NCBI RefSeq assembly: GCF_004364575.1
Contig: NZ_SOAG01000002.1
Location: 111,790-175,789 of the forward strand
From: Myroides indicus
GTDB taxonomy: Bacteria; Bacteroidota; Bacteroidia; Flavobacteriales; Flavobacteriaceae
Length of the DNA stretch: 64,000 nt
Direction of reading: 5' to 3'
The notes beneath the pieces are model-generated. The model was given only the letters and a program-made list of their open reading frames with translations, had not been told where the DNA came from and searched no databases. Positions 27,917 through 34,983 of the stretch are shown one piece after another; position 1 is the first letter of the stretch; every line of letters starts with the position of its first letter. A program made the position numbers and the translations under genes.

Positions 27917-28354
27917 ATGGCAAAGATTAAAATCCAACGATCAAGCGAGTATAACAATAAAATGAGAAGTATTCAGCTTTTAGTAGATGGAAAGCAGATT
28001 GGAGTTATTGGAGATGGCGAAACAAAAGAATTTACAGTGAAAGAAGGACAACGCATACTAAAAGCTAAAATTGATTGGTGTAGCAGTCCTGAAGTCTTGT
28101 CTAATGTTGATAGTGCAGAAGTAAAGCATTTTAAAATTGAAAGTTTTGCTCAAAGAAGCCAATTAAACAAATTGCTAAACTCAGTTTACTTAGTGCTTAT
28201 CATTGCGGTATTACACTTTGTTTTGGCAAGGACAATGGATTTTTATTATATGGCAATTTTGCTTTTGCCTCCATTTATCTTTATGTTGTACTATTTGACA
28301 ATGGCACGAAAAAAATATTTAACCCTAAAGGAGATTGACGATGGAATACGATAA
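27917..28354 (+). CDS. Hypothetical protein with soluble domain and two membrane helices
   Basis: I do not recognise this 145-residue protein. Residues 1-80 form a small beta-rich soluble domain (IQLLVDGKQIGVIGDGETKEF, shown as its core; then GQRILKAKIDWCSSPEV), which resembles ligand-binding or carbohydrate-like beta sandwiches but carries no catalytic motif. Two membrane helices follow at about 87-105 and 110-128. Its end overlaps the start of the next gene by 14 bases, a sign of translational coupling and of a joint role. Upstream lies an AraC-type regulator. Confidence 0.7.
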   Translation: MAKIKIQRSSEYNNKMRSIQLLVDGKQIGVIGDGETKEFTVKEGQRILKAKIDWCSSPEVLSNVDSAEVKHFKIESFAQRSQLNKLLNSVYLVLIIAVLHFVLARTMDFYYMAILLLPPFIFMLYYLTMARKKYLTLKEIDDGIR

Positions 28355-28970
28355 AAACAAATACAAAGTTTATACGTGGAAAAACTGGATCTACCTTCAT
28401 TATATTATTAATCCGGGGTTAGCATTTAATGAGTTGGTGCTGGGAATGCGTATAGCAAAGATTGGTTTAGTAGAAAAAAATACAGATAAGCCTTTTATTG
28501 AGCGCAATTTTGTTCCTTGTCCGCATTGTAAAATGCTTCACGATTATAAAACATGGGGAGGAAACCGAGGGTTTCAAAATTGGTTTGGTTTATACTGTTA
28601 CAATTGCAGACAGATTATTCCTTGTTTAATTAACGCTACTTCTTTTGTTATTTTAGCTGTTACTTCGCCCTTGTGGTATCCGTTTAAAAACCGATTAAAA
28701 CAAAACTGGCTTAAAAAGCAGGCTAAACGATTTGAAAATTATCAGGAAGAAAAACCTGGGTTTGAAATTCAAAAAAAACACAATTGGATTATGGGCGGAT
28801 TGCTTTTCGGAATTTTAATGTACATATCTAATACTCTGTTAGCAAATAATCTAACGATTGAGGAGGTTACTTCTATAAAGGGATTGATTTTTTTGATTAT
28901 TTCATTGGGAGGTGGACTGCTTTTTGGTGCGTTTATGAAAAAGGTTTTAACCTCTAAAAAAATTAATTGA
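28341..28970 (+). CDS. Hypothetical zinc-ribbon membrane protein
   Basis: A 209-residue protein I cannot name. It carries CPHC (Cys60, Cys63) and CYNC (Cys86, Cys89) separated by 22 residues, a typical zinc-ribbon arrangement, followed by a hydrophobic segment (about 95-112) and two more membrane helices near the C-terminus (about 150-170 and 182-202). ATG at 28341 is preferred over an upstream TTG because AAAGGAG lies at 28327-28333, 7 bases before it. It overlaps the previous gene by 14 bases, so the two are very likely made together. Confidence 0.7.
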   Translation: MEYDKNKYKVYTWKNWIYLHYIINPGLAFNELVLGMRIAKIGLVEKNTDKPFIERNFVPCPHCKMLHDYKTWGGNRGFQNWFGLYCYNCRQIIPCLINATSFVILAVTSPLWYPFKNRLKQNWLKKQAKRFENYQEEKPGFEIQKKHNWIMGGLLFGILMYISNTLLANNLTIEEVTSIKGLIFLIISLGGGLLFGAFMKKVLTSKKIN

Positions 28971-29144
28971 CAGCCCTGATTTTACTTTTATGTTTATCCT
29001 GTTTTCTGAAATTTGCGATATTCGTTGAATAGAGGATAAATTTCTTGGGATAGTTGATTTAAATGTGATTGTTGAATTTGTTTATGTAATAAGCGTTTTG
29101 TTTAAAAAAAATCTCAAAAATACTTTTATTTTAAAATTAATTTT

Positions 29145-29152
29145 TACATTTG
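29145..29152 (+). promoter_or_regulatory. Putative -7 element for rpsU
   Basis: TACATTTG fits TAnnTTTG and lies 31 bases before the rpsU ATG. The same octamer precedes the tRNA cluster at 30716. Confidence 0.5.
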
Positions 29153-29166
29153 CACCCACTAATGAG

Positions 29167-29174
29167 AGGAGGTG
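29167..29174 (+). promoter_or_regulatory. Extended Shine-Dalgarno sequence of rpsU
   Basis: AGGAGGTG is complementary over 8 bases to the CACCUCCU at the 3' end of 16S rRNA and lies 9 bases before the ATG at 29184. Nearly all other genes here lack any such sequence. In Flavobacterium johnsoniae the anti-Shine-Dalgarno is masked by bS21, and rpsU is known to keep a strong site for autoregulation. Confidence 0.85.
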
Positions 29175-29183
29175 TATGAAAAC

Positions 29184-29378
29184 ATGTTGATCATTCCGAT
29201 TAAAGACGGGGAAAATATAGATAGAGCGTTAAAACGCTATAAAAGAAAATTTGACAGAACAGGAACTTTGCGTCAGCTTAGATCTCGTCAGTATTTTACA
29301 AAACCGTCTGTGACAAAAAGAGATAAAATGCAAAAAGCTGCATACATTCAATACTTGAAAGATTCAGTTGAAATCTAA
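29184..29378 (+). CDS. rpsU: 30S ribosomal protein bS21
   Basis: A 64-residue small-subunit protein, starting MLIIPIKDGENIDRALKRYK and rich in Lys and Arg, as in other flavobacteria. In this phylum bS21, with bS18 and bS6, covers the 16S anti-Shine-Dalgarno. Tyr54, in KAAYIQ, is the residue I recall as contacting it in F. johnsoniae. I chose ATG 29184, not the in-frame GTG at 29172, because homologues begin at MLIIPI and the ribosome site lies between. An out-of-frame ATG at 29176 opens a four-codon frame overlapping this start. A terminator follows. Confidence 0.95.
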   Translation: MLIIPIKDGENIDRALKRYKRKFDRTGTLRQLRSRQYFTKPSVTKRDKMQKAAYIQYLKDSVEI

Positions 29379-29399
29379 GAGGTTTTGAATAAAAAAAAT

Positions 29400-29444
29400 A
29401 ACCGTTGTAATTAAAGTGTTAACTTTGTTACAACGGTTTTTTTG
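29400..29444 (+). terminator. Terminator of rpsU, with a promoter element in its loop
   Basis: Stem AACCGTTGTAA/TTACAACGGTT (29400-29410 with 29428-29438) followed by a T-run. The 17-base loop contains TAACTTTG (29420-29427), a TAnnTTTG element 26 bases before the xerC ATG. Confidence 0.85.
29420..29427 (+). promoter_or_regulatory. Putative -7 element for xerC-hpf
   Basis: TAACTTTG fits TAnnTTTG, at the usual distance (26 bases) from the ATG at 29454. It lies in the loop of the rpsU terminator hairpin. Confidence 0.45.
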
Positions 29445-29453
29445 TATATAATT

Positions 29454-30347
29454 ATGACAGAAGATTTACAAAAGTTTTTGGAGTATCTGGAAAAGGAAAA
29501 AAAATATTCTGCCCATACCCTGCGTGCTTATAAGGATGACATCTCCTCTTTTTATTTTTTTTTAAATCAATATCAGATTGAGCCATCTGAAGTGCAGTAT
29601 GATGAGATAAGGGCGTGGATTGTCAGCCTGTCGGAAGAAGGAATGATAAATCGTTCTATCAACAGAAAAATAAGCGCACTGAAAACCTATTATACCTTTC
29701 TTCAAAAGATAAAAAAAATAGAGGTGAGTCCACTTCAAATGCATCGGTCATTAAAGACGGAGAAAAAAATACAGATTCCGTTTTCAGTTAAAGAGATAGA
29801 TAAAGTTAGAGAGTTGCTGGAAAAGGAAGGGAGTTTTGAATCTTATCGGGATTTGCTTATTGTTGAAATGTTGTACGGGTTAGGGCTTCGGAGGTCAGAA
29901 TTGTGTGGTATAAAAGAAAGCGATGTGGATTTTGGTTTGAAAGTAATTAAAATAAGAGGAAAAGGGGGTAAGGAAAGACTTATGCCTTTGATTCAGGAGC
30001 TTGAAGATAAGATTAAAAAATATCTTATCATCAAAAAAGAATATTTTAATTCAACGTATAAAGCTACAAATCTTTTAGTAAATAATAAAGCGAATAAAGT
30101 TGATGAAAATTTTGTTTATCGAGTAATAAATAATTACTTTAGTGATGCAACAACAAAGGAAAAGAAAAGCCCGCATATGTTGCGTCATTCATTTGCTACC
30201 CATTTGTTGGAAAATGGAGCGGATATCAATTCTATCAAAGAGTTGATGGGGCACGCCAGCTTGGCTTCTACACAGGTTTATGCTCAAATTAATTTAAAAG
30301 AGCTTAAAAAAGTATACCAAAAAGCGCATCCTCGAATGAAGAAGTGA
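29454..30347 (+). CDS. xerC: XerC/XerD-type tyrosine recombinase
   Basis: Site-specific recombinase that, with a partner, resolves chromosome dimers at dif near the end of replication. The 297 residues fit XerC/D. An N-terminal SAM-like core-binding domain (1-95) precedes the catalytic domain with all six residues: Arg146 (GLGLRRSEL), Lys170 (GKGGKER), His241 and Arg244 (HMLRHSFATH), His267 (LMGHAS) and Tyr276 (TQVYAQ). ATG 29454 is chosen over a TTG at 29442. XerC versus XerD cannot be decided from sequence alone. The hpf gene follows after 25 bases. Confidence 0.92.
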   Translation: MTEDLQKFLEYLEKEKKYSAHTLRAYKDDISSFYFFLNQYQIEPSEVQYDEIRAWIVSLSEEGMINRSINRKISALKTYYTFLQKIKKIEVSPLQMHRSLKTEKKIQIPFSVKEIDKVRELLEKEGSFESYRDLLIVEMLYGLGLRRSELCGIKESDVDFGLKVIKIRGKGGKERLMPLIQELEDKIKKYLIIKKEYFNSTYKATNLLVNNKANKVDENFVYRVINNYFSDATTKEKKSPHMLRHSFATHLLENGADINSIKELMGHASLASTQVYAQINLKELKKVYQKAHPRMKK

Positions 30348-30372
30348 AGTTAACCCTTTAAAATCGTTAGTT

Positions 30373-30672
30373 ATGAAAGTAAACATTCAAGCCGTAAATT
30401 TTAATGTAGATCGAAAATTGGTGGATTTTATAAACGATCGTTTGGCTAAAGTAGGAAAGTATTATGATAAAGTAATTTCTGTAGATGTGTTTTTAAAACT
30501 TGAAAATACAAATGAAAAAGAAAATAAGAGTACAGAAATGAAACTATTGGTGCCGGGAGATGAATTGATTGTTAAAAAAACTTGTAAAACATTTGAAGAA
30601 GGTGTGGACGTGGGTGGCGATGCGCTAGAGCGTTTAGTTGTGAAACACAAAGAGAAAGTGAAAGCGCATTAA
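30373..30672 (+). CDS. hpf: Ribosome hibernation-promoting factor, short form
   Basis: A 99-residue protein of the HPF/RaiA family that binds the 30S subunit near the A and P sites and silences ribosomes in slow growth. It starts MKVNIQAVNFNVDRKLVDFI and keeps the family's beta-alpha-beta pattern with a lysine-rich C-terminus (VVKHKEKVKAH). It lacks the C-terminal dimerisation domain of long HPF. It follows xerC by 25 bases and precedes the tRNA-tuf region, and this order is common in flavobacteria. Confidence 0.92.
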   Translation: MKVNIQAVNFNVDRKLVDFINDRLAKVGKYYDKVISVDVFLKLENTNEKENKSTEMKLLVPGDELIVKKTCKTFEEGVDVGGDALERLVVKHKEKVKAH

Positions 30673-30715
30673 TGAAAAAAAAGAATAAAATATTTTTTTT
30701 AATCAATAAAATATA

Positions 30716-30723
30716 TACATTTG
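30716..30723 (+). promoter_or_regulatory. Putative -7 element for the tRNA-tuf transcript
   Basis: TACATTTG fits TAnnTTTG, 42 bases before tRNA-Thr. A T-run (30692-30700) stands where a -33 element would be, but no TTG is seen. Confidence 0.5.
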
Positions 30724-30724
30724 C

Positions 30725-30750
30725 AGTCCGTTAGAAATAGCGGACTTTTT
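30725..30750 (+). terminator. Hairpin with GAAA tetraloop between hpf and tRNA-Thr
   Basis: Stem AGTCCGTTA/TAGCGGACT (one G-U pair) closed by GAAA, then TTTT. It lies directly after the -7 element, so it may end hpf transcription or be the first structure of the tRNA transcript. Confidence 0.55.
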
Positions 30751-30764
30751 CTATTGAGTAAATT

Positions 30765-30838
30765 GCCGATGTAGCTCAGCTGGCTAGAGCAGCTGATTTG
30801 TAATCAGCAGGTCGTGGGTTCGAGTCCCTCTATCGGCT
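30765..30838 (+). tRNA. tRNA-Thr (anticodon TGT)
   Basis: Cloverleaf of 74 bases: acceptor GCCGATG/TATCGGC, D-stem GCTC, anticodon stem CTGAT/ATCAG with loop TTTGTAA (anticodon TGT), and T-arm GTGGGTTCGAGTCCC. CCA is not encoded. It reads Thr ACA/ACG. First of three tRNAs before tuf. Confidence 0.97.
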
Positions 30839-30867
30839 CAAAGAAAAGTTAATCAAACGTAGTTTGA

Positions 30868-30948
30868 GGGGAGATACTCAAGCGGCCAACGAGGACGGAC
30901 TGTAAATCCGTTGGGAAACCTTCGCAGGTTCGAATCCTGCTCTCCCCA
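30868..30948 (+). tRNA. tRNA-Tyr (anticodon GTA)
   Basis: Class II tRNA of 81 bases with acceptor GGGGAGA/TCTCCCC, anticodon stem ACGGA/TCCGT with loop CTGTAAA (anticodon GTA), a long variable arm, and T-arm GCAGGTTCGAATCCTGC. 29 bases after tRNA-Thr. Confidence 0.97.
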
Positions 30949-30963
30949 CAATAAATTACATAA

Positions 30964-31035
30964 GCCGGCGTAGCTCAGGGGTAGAGTGCTTCCTTGGTAA
31001 GGAAGAGGTCACGGGTTCAAATCCCGTCGCTGGCT
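30964..31035 (+). tRNA. tRNA-Thr (anticodon GGT)
   Basis: Cloverleaf of 72 bases with acceptor GCCGGCG/CGCTGGC, anticodon stem CTTCC/GGAAG with loop TTGGTAA, so the anticodon is GGT (Thr ACC/ACT) and not a glycine anticodon. T-arm ACGGGTTCAAATCCCGT. It precedes tuf by 58 bases. Confidence 0.96.
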
Positions 31036-31048
31036 CAGGTTTTTTTAT

Positions 31049-31056
31049 TATATTTG
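31049..31056 (+). promoter_or_regulatory. Putative -7 element for tuf
   Basis: TATATTTG fits TAnnTTTG, 37 bases before the tuf ATG and just after the tRNA-Thr(GGT) gene. It could give extra tuf transcription independent of the tRNAs. Confidence 0.4.
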
Positions 31057-31093
31057 AACACTAATTATATAACTAAGATTAAATTATTAAATC

Positions 31094-32281
31094 ATGGCAA
31101 AGGAAACTTTTGATCGTTCGAAACCGCACTTAAACATCGGTACTATCGGACACGTTGACCACGGTAAAACTACTACTACTGCTGCTATTACTAAAGTTTT
31201 AGCTGATGCAGGATTCTCACAAGCTCGTTCATTTGATTCAATTGATAATGCTCCGGAAGAGAAAGAGCGTGGTATTACAATTAATACTTCTCACGTAGAG
31301 TATCAAACTGCTAACCGTCACTATGCGCACGTTGACTGTCCAGGTCACGCGGATTACGTGAAAAACATGGTTACTGGTGCTGCTCAGATGGATGGTGCTA
31401 TCTTGGTAGTTGCTGCTACTGATGGACCAATGCCGCAAACTCGTGAGCACATCTTGTTAGGACGTCAGGTTGGTATTCCAAGAATTGTTGTTTTCTTGAA
31501 TAAAGTTGACTTGGTTGATGATGAGGAGTTGTTAGAGTTAGTAGAAATGGAAGTAAGAGACTTGTTGTCTTTCTATGACTATGACGGAGATAACGGACCA
31601 GTTGTTAAAGGTTCTGCTTTAGGAGCTTTGAACGGAGAGCAAAAATGGGTTGATGCATTGTTGCAATTGATGGAAGAAGTTGATAACTGGATTGAAGAGC
31701 CGGTACGTGATAACGAAAAACCATTCTTGATGCCGGTAGAAGATGTATTTACAATTACAGGACGTGGAACTGTTGCTACAGGACGTATCGAAACTGGAGT
31801 TGCTAATACGGGAGATGCTGTTGAAATCATTGGTATGGGAGCTGATAAATTGACTTCTACAATTACAGGGGTTGAGATGTTCCGTAAAATCCTTGACCGT
31901 GGAGAAGCTGGAGATAACGTAGGTTTATTGTTGAGAGGTATTGATAAAACTGATATCCGTCGTGGTATGGTTATCTGTAAGCCAGGATCTGTTAAACCAC
32001 ACGCTAAATTCAAAGCTGAAGTTTATATCTTGAAAAAAGAAGAAGGTGGACGTCACACTCCATTCCACAATAACTATCGTCCGCAGTTTTACGTGCGTAC
32101 AACTGACGTAACAGGAACAATTTCTTTACCAGAAGGAGTAGAGATGGTAATGCCTGGGGATAACTTAACAATTACTGTTGAGTTGTTGAGCCCAATCGCA
32201 TTGTCTGTAGGACTTCGTTTTGCTATCCGTGAAGGAGGTAGAACTGTAGGTGCAGGACAAGTTACTGAAATCTTAGATTAA
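31094..32281 (+). CDS. tuf: Elongation factor Tu
   Basis: GTPase that delivers aminoacyl-tRNA to the ribosome. The 395 residues are the normal length. G1 GHVDHGKT (residues 19-26), G3 DCPGHADY and G4 NKVD are intact, followed by the two beta-barrel domains (ending [12 protein letters not shown]). Codon use is clearly optimised (frequent GGT, CGT, GTT), as expected for one of the most abundant proteins. It sits in the conserved order tRNAs-tuf-tRNA-Trp-secE-nusG. Only one tuf copy is in the window. Confidence 0.99.
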   Translation: MAKETFDRSKPHLNIGTIGHVDHGKTTTTAAITKVLADAGFSQARSFDSIDNAPEEKERGITINTSHVEYQTANRHYAHVDCPGHADYVKNMVTGAAQMDGAILVVAATDGPMPQTREHILLGRQVGIPRIVVFLNKVDLVDDEELLELVEMEVRDLLSFYDYDGDNGPVVKGSALGALNGEQKWVDALLQLMEEVDNWIEEPVRDNEKPFLMPVEDVFTITGRGTVATGRIETGVANTGDAVEIIGMGADKLTSTITGVEMFRKILDRGEAGDNVGLLLRGIDKTDIRRGMVICKPGSVKPHAKFKAEVYILKKEEGGRHTPFHNNYRPQFYVRTTDVTGTISLPEGVEMVMPGDNLTITVELLSPIALSVGLRFAIREGGRTVGAGQVTEILD

Positions 32282-32308
32282 TTTTAAGATTTATAAATAA
32301 ATTAGAAG

Positions 32309-32335
32309 GTCAGCGGTTTTGCTGCTGACTTTTTT
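32309..32335 (+). terminator. Hairpin terminator after tuf
   Basis: Eight-pair stem (32309-32316 with 32322-32329, core GTCAGC/GCTGAC) followed by TTTTTT. It ends 6 bases before tRNA-Trp, so the downstream genes need read-through or an upstream promoter. Confidence 0.75.
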
Positions 32336-32340
32336 AACAA

Positions 32341-32411
32341 ACGGGTGTAGTTCAAGGGTAGAATAGCGGTCTCCAAAACCGTTGATGGGGGTTCGAATCC
32401 CTCCACCCGTG
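32341..32411 (+). tRNA. tRNA-Trp (anticodon CCA)
   Basis: Cloverleaf of 71 bases with acceptor ACGGGTG/CACCCGT, anticodon stem GCGGT/ACCGT region with loop CTCCAAA (anticodon CCA), T-arm GGGGGTTCGAATCCCTC, and discriminator G. It sits between tuf and secE, as in most Bacteroidota. Confidence 0.97.
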
Positions 32412-32429
32412 CAAAATAAATAAACAATC

Positions 32430-32627
32430 ATGGCAAAAGTTTTTAATTACATATCAGAGGCTTTTACAGAACTTAAATCAAATGTTTCCTGGTCTCCTTG
32501 GTCAGAGGTGCAGAGATATACTATTGTCGTATCTATATTTTCAATAGTGTTGGCTTTGGCTACTTGGGGAGTAGATTCATTATTTGGTGAAGTTTTAGGT
32601 AAAGTGTATAGTTGGATAAGATCATAA
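32430..32627 (+). CDS. secE: Protein translocase subunit SecE
   Basis: Short SecE of 65 residues with one membrane helix (about 31-50, IVVSIFSIVLALATWGVDSL) preceded by the amphipathic FTELKSNVSWSPWSEVQRYT, which holds the conserved Trp-Pro element. It stabilises SecY in the SecYEG channel of the inner membrane. It starts 18 bases after tRNA-Trp and nusG follows 15 bases later, the universal secE-nusG order. Confidence 0.96.
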   Translation: MAKVFNYISEAFTELKSNVSWSPWSEVQRYTIVVSIFSIVLALATWGVDSLFGEVLGKVYSWIRS

Positions 32628-32642
32628 GAAAGTAAAAAAGTT

Positions 32643-33197
32643 ATGGCTGATACAAATGTCAAAAAATGGTATGTGGTTCGTGCGGTAAGTGGACAGGAAA
32701 ATAAAGTTAAGAGCTATATCGAAACGGAAATTTCTCGTTTAGGTTTATCGGACTATTTGTCGCAAGTGTTAGTTCCTACTGAAAAAGTAGTAACTATTAC
32801 AAAGGACGGAAAAAAGAAAACTACAGAACGGGTTTATTTTCCGGGCTATGTGATGATTGAGGCTAATTTGACAGGAGAAGTGCCTCACGCAATAAAGTCA
32901 ATAACAGGAGTGATTGGTTTTTTGGGAGAAACAAGAGGTGGCGATCCAGTTCCGTTAAGAGAATCTGAAGTGAACAGAATGCTTGGTAAAGTAGATGAGT
33001 TGGCAGTGAAAGCAGATTCAGGAATGATTCCTTTTGAAATAGGAGAAGCGGTTAAGGTTGTTGACGGACCTTTTAACGGTTTTGATGCAACTATTGAGAA
33101 TATCAATGAAGAAAAGAGAAAACTTGAGGTAATGGTTAAGATTTTTGGAAGAAAAACGCCGTTAGAACTCAGTTTTACACAAGTTGAAAAATTATAA
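32643..33197 (+). CDS. nusG: Transcription termination/antitermination factor NusG
   Basis: A 184-residue factor that binds RNA polymerase and couples it to Rho or to the ribosome. The NGN domain (KWYVVRAVSGQENKVKSYIE to YFPGYVMIEA) and the C-terminal KOW motif (VKVVDGPFNGFDATIENINE) are intact and end in the usual VEKL. Between secE and rplK, in the conserved cluster. Confidence 0.97.
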   Translation: MADTNVKKWYVVRAVSGQENKVKSYIETEISRLGLSDYLSQVLVPTEKVVTITKDGKKKTTERVYFPGYVMIEANLTGEVPHAIKSITGVIGFLGETRGGDPVPLRESEVNRMLGKVDELAVKADSGMIPFEIGEAVKVVDGPFNGFDATIENINEEKRKLEVMVKIFGRKTPLELSFTQVEKL

Positions 33198-33211
33198 TGT
33201 TACATACATAT

Positions 33212-33250
33212 CACATCTTCGCTTCCATTGAGATGTGCTAAATTTTTTTA
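33212..33250 (+). promoter_or_regulatory. Hairpin in the rplK leader
   Basis: Stem CACATCT/AGATGTG (33212-33218 with 33231-33237, with one extra T-G pair) followed by a seven-T run (33244-33250), just before the rplK ATG at 33254. It looks like an attenuator or partial terminator between nusG and the L11-L1 genes. Confidence 0.5.
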
Positions 33251-33253
33251 AAA

Positions 33254-33691
33254 ATGGCAAAAGAAATTAGTAAAGTAGTTAAACTACAAGTTAAGGGAGG
33301 TGCTGCGAATCCTTCGCCACCGGTTGGACCTGCTTTGGGGGCTGCTGGAGTTAATATCATGGAGTTCTGTAAGCAGTTTAATGCCAGAACACAAGATAAA
33401 CCAGGCAAAATTCTACCAGTACAAATTACTGTGTACAAAGACAAATCGTTTGATTTTGTTGTTAAAACGCCACCTGCTGCTGTTCAATTATTAGAGGCCG
33501 CGAAAGTGAAATCTGGATCTGGTGAGCCTAATAGAAAAAAAGTAGCAAGCGTAACTTGGGAACAAGTGCGTGCTATTGCAGAAGACAAAATGCCTGATTT
33601 GAATGCATTTACTGTTGAGTCAGCCATGACAATGGTTGCTGGAACTGCAAGATCTATGGGAATTTCAGTAACGGGGACAGCTCCTTTTTAA
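33254..33691 (+). CDS. rplK: 50S ribosomal protein uL11
   Basis: A 145-residue protein of the GTPase-associated centre; it binds 23S rRNA and the L7/L12 stalk base. The sequence [20 protein letters not shown] and the C-terminal RNA-binding domain ([19 protein letters not shown]) are typical. It lies after nusG and precedes rplA by 18 bases. Confidence 0.98.
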   Translation: MAKEISKVVKLQVKGGAANPSPPVGPALGAAGVNIMEFCKQFNARTQDKPGKILPVQITVYKDKSFDFVVKTPPAAVQLLEAAKVKSGSGEPNRKKVASVTWEQVRAIAEDKMPDLNAFTVESAMTMVAGTARSMGISVTGTAPF

Positions 33692-33709
33692 TTGTAAAAG
33701 AAAGAAGAA

Positions 33710-34399
33710 ATGGCGAAATTAACAAAAAAGCAAAAAGAAGCTGCTGCTAAAATTGAAAAAAACAGATTGTATTCTTTAAAAGATGCATCTGGATTAGTAA
33801 AAGAAGTTGCTTCTGCAAAATTTGACGAATCTGTAGATATTGCTGTACGTTTGGGTGTTGATCCTCGTAAAGCAAATCAAATGGTGCGTGGAGTAGTTAC
33901 TTTACCGCACGGAACAGGAAAAGACGTAAGAGTATTGGCATTGGTTACTCCGGATAAAGAAGCGGAAGCTAAAGCAGCCGGAGCGGATCATGTTGGATTG
34001 GATGATTACCTGCAAAAAATTAAAGATGGCTGGACAGATGTTGATGTAATCATCACTATGCCGGCTGTTATGGGTAAATTAGGACCATTGGGACGTATAT
34101 TAGGACCAAGAGGTTTGATGCCGAATCCTAAAACAGGTACAGTTACTATGGATGTAGCGAAAGCAGTTCAAGAAGTGAAAGCTGGTAAAATCGATTTTAA
34201 AGTTGATAAAACAGGTATTGTTCATGCAGCTATTGGCAAAGCGTCTTTTGATGCCGATAAAATTGCTGAGAACGCATCTGAATTAATCCAAACCTTAATC
34301 AAATTAAAACCAACTGCAGCTAAAGGTACTTATATCAAATCTATTCATATATCTAGTACTATGAGCCCTGCTATTGCTTTAGACCCTAAAGCAGTATAA
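33710..34399 (+). CDS. rplA: 50S ribosomal protein uL1
   Basis: A 229-residue protein of the L1 stalk, which helps release deacylated tRNA; in E. coli it also represses its own operon by binding the L11 leader. The signature block [20 protein letters not shown] is intact. Normal length, ATG at 33710, followed by rplJ after 23 bases. Confidence 0.98.
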   Translation: MAKLTKKQKEAAAKIEKNRLYSLKDASGLVKEVASAKFDESVDIAVRLGVDPRKANQMVRGVVTLPHGTGKDVRVLALVTPDKEAEAKAAGADHVGLDDYLQKIKDGWTDVDVIITMPAVMGKLGPLGRILGPRGLMPNPKTGTVTMDVAKAVQEVKAGKIDFKVDKTGIVHAAIGKASFDADKIAENASELIQTLIKLKPTAAKGTYIKSIHISSTMSPAIALDPKAV

Positions 34400-34422
34400 T
34401 TGGTAAATAAAAAATTTTAAGT

Positions 34423-34911
34423 ATGACTAGAGAACAAAAAGCGGTAGCGATTGAAGACTTAAAGGCTAAATTAGCTGATTCAAATATCTTCTATATCGCT
34501 GATATTTCAGGACTGAATGCAGAGGTTACATCAAACTTGAGAAAGGCTTGCAATAAAGCAGGAATCAAGTTAGAAGTGGTAAAAAATACATTGCTTGCTA
34601 AAGCAATGGAAGCTTCTGATAAAAATTACGAAGAGCTACCTTCTGTTTTAAAAGGAAATAGCGCAATATTTATTGCTGAAGTAGCTAACGGACCAGCAAA
34701 AGTTATCAAAGAATTTAGAAAGAAATCAGATAAACCTCTATTTAAAGGAGCTTATATCAACGAAGAAATCTATATCGGAGATAATCTGTTAGATTCATTA
34801 GTAGCTATTAAATCTAAAGAAGAGGTTATTGGAGAAATCATCGGATTGCTTCAATCACCAGCTCAAAGAGTTATTTCGGCTCTTAAAAACCAATTTAAAG
34901 ACGAAGAATAG
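34423..34911 (+). CDS. rplJ: 50S ribosomal protein uL10
   Basis: A 162-residue stalk-base protein that binds 23S rRNA through its N-terminus (ISGLNAEVTSNLRKACNKAG, VVKNTLLAKAM) and carries L7/L12 dimers on its C-terminal helix. Only 23 bases separate it from rplA, so the long autoregulatory leader of the E. coli rplJ transcript is absent here. Confidence 0.96.
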   Translation: MTREQKAVAIEDLKAKLADSNIFYIADISGLNAEVTSNLRKACNKAGIKLEVVKNTLLAKAMEASDKNYEELPSVLKGNSAIFIAEVANGPAKVIKEFRKKSDKPLFKGAYINEEIYIGDNLLDSLVAIKSKEEVIGEIIGLLQSPAQRVISALKNQFKDEE

Positions 34912-34983
34912 TCTTTTTGGTTTGTTCCATAAAGAACGCACATTAATAAATTATATTTTTACAAATCATTAAAAGATAGAAAA

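Noticed and set aside
30964..31035. tRNA-Gly
   Set aside because: The position suggested tRNA-Gly, but the anticodon loop TTGGTAA gives GGT, which is threonine.
31579..32013. A 144-codon minus-strand frame inside tuf
   Set aside because: Antisense to tuf; the strong codon bias of tuf removes stop codons in that frame.
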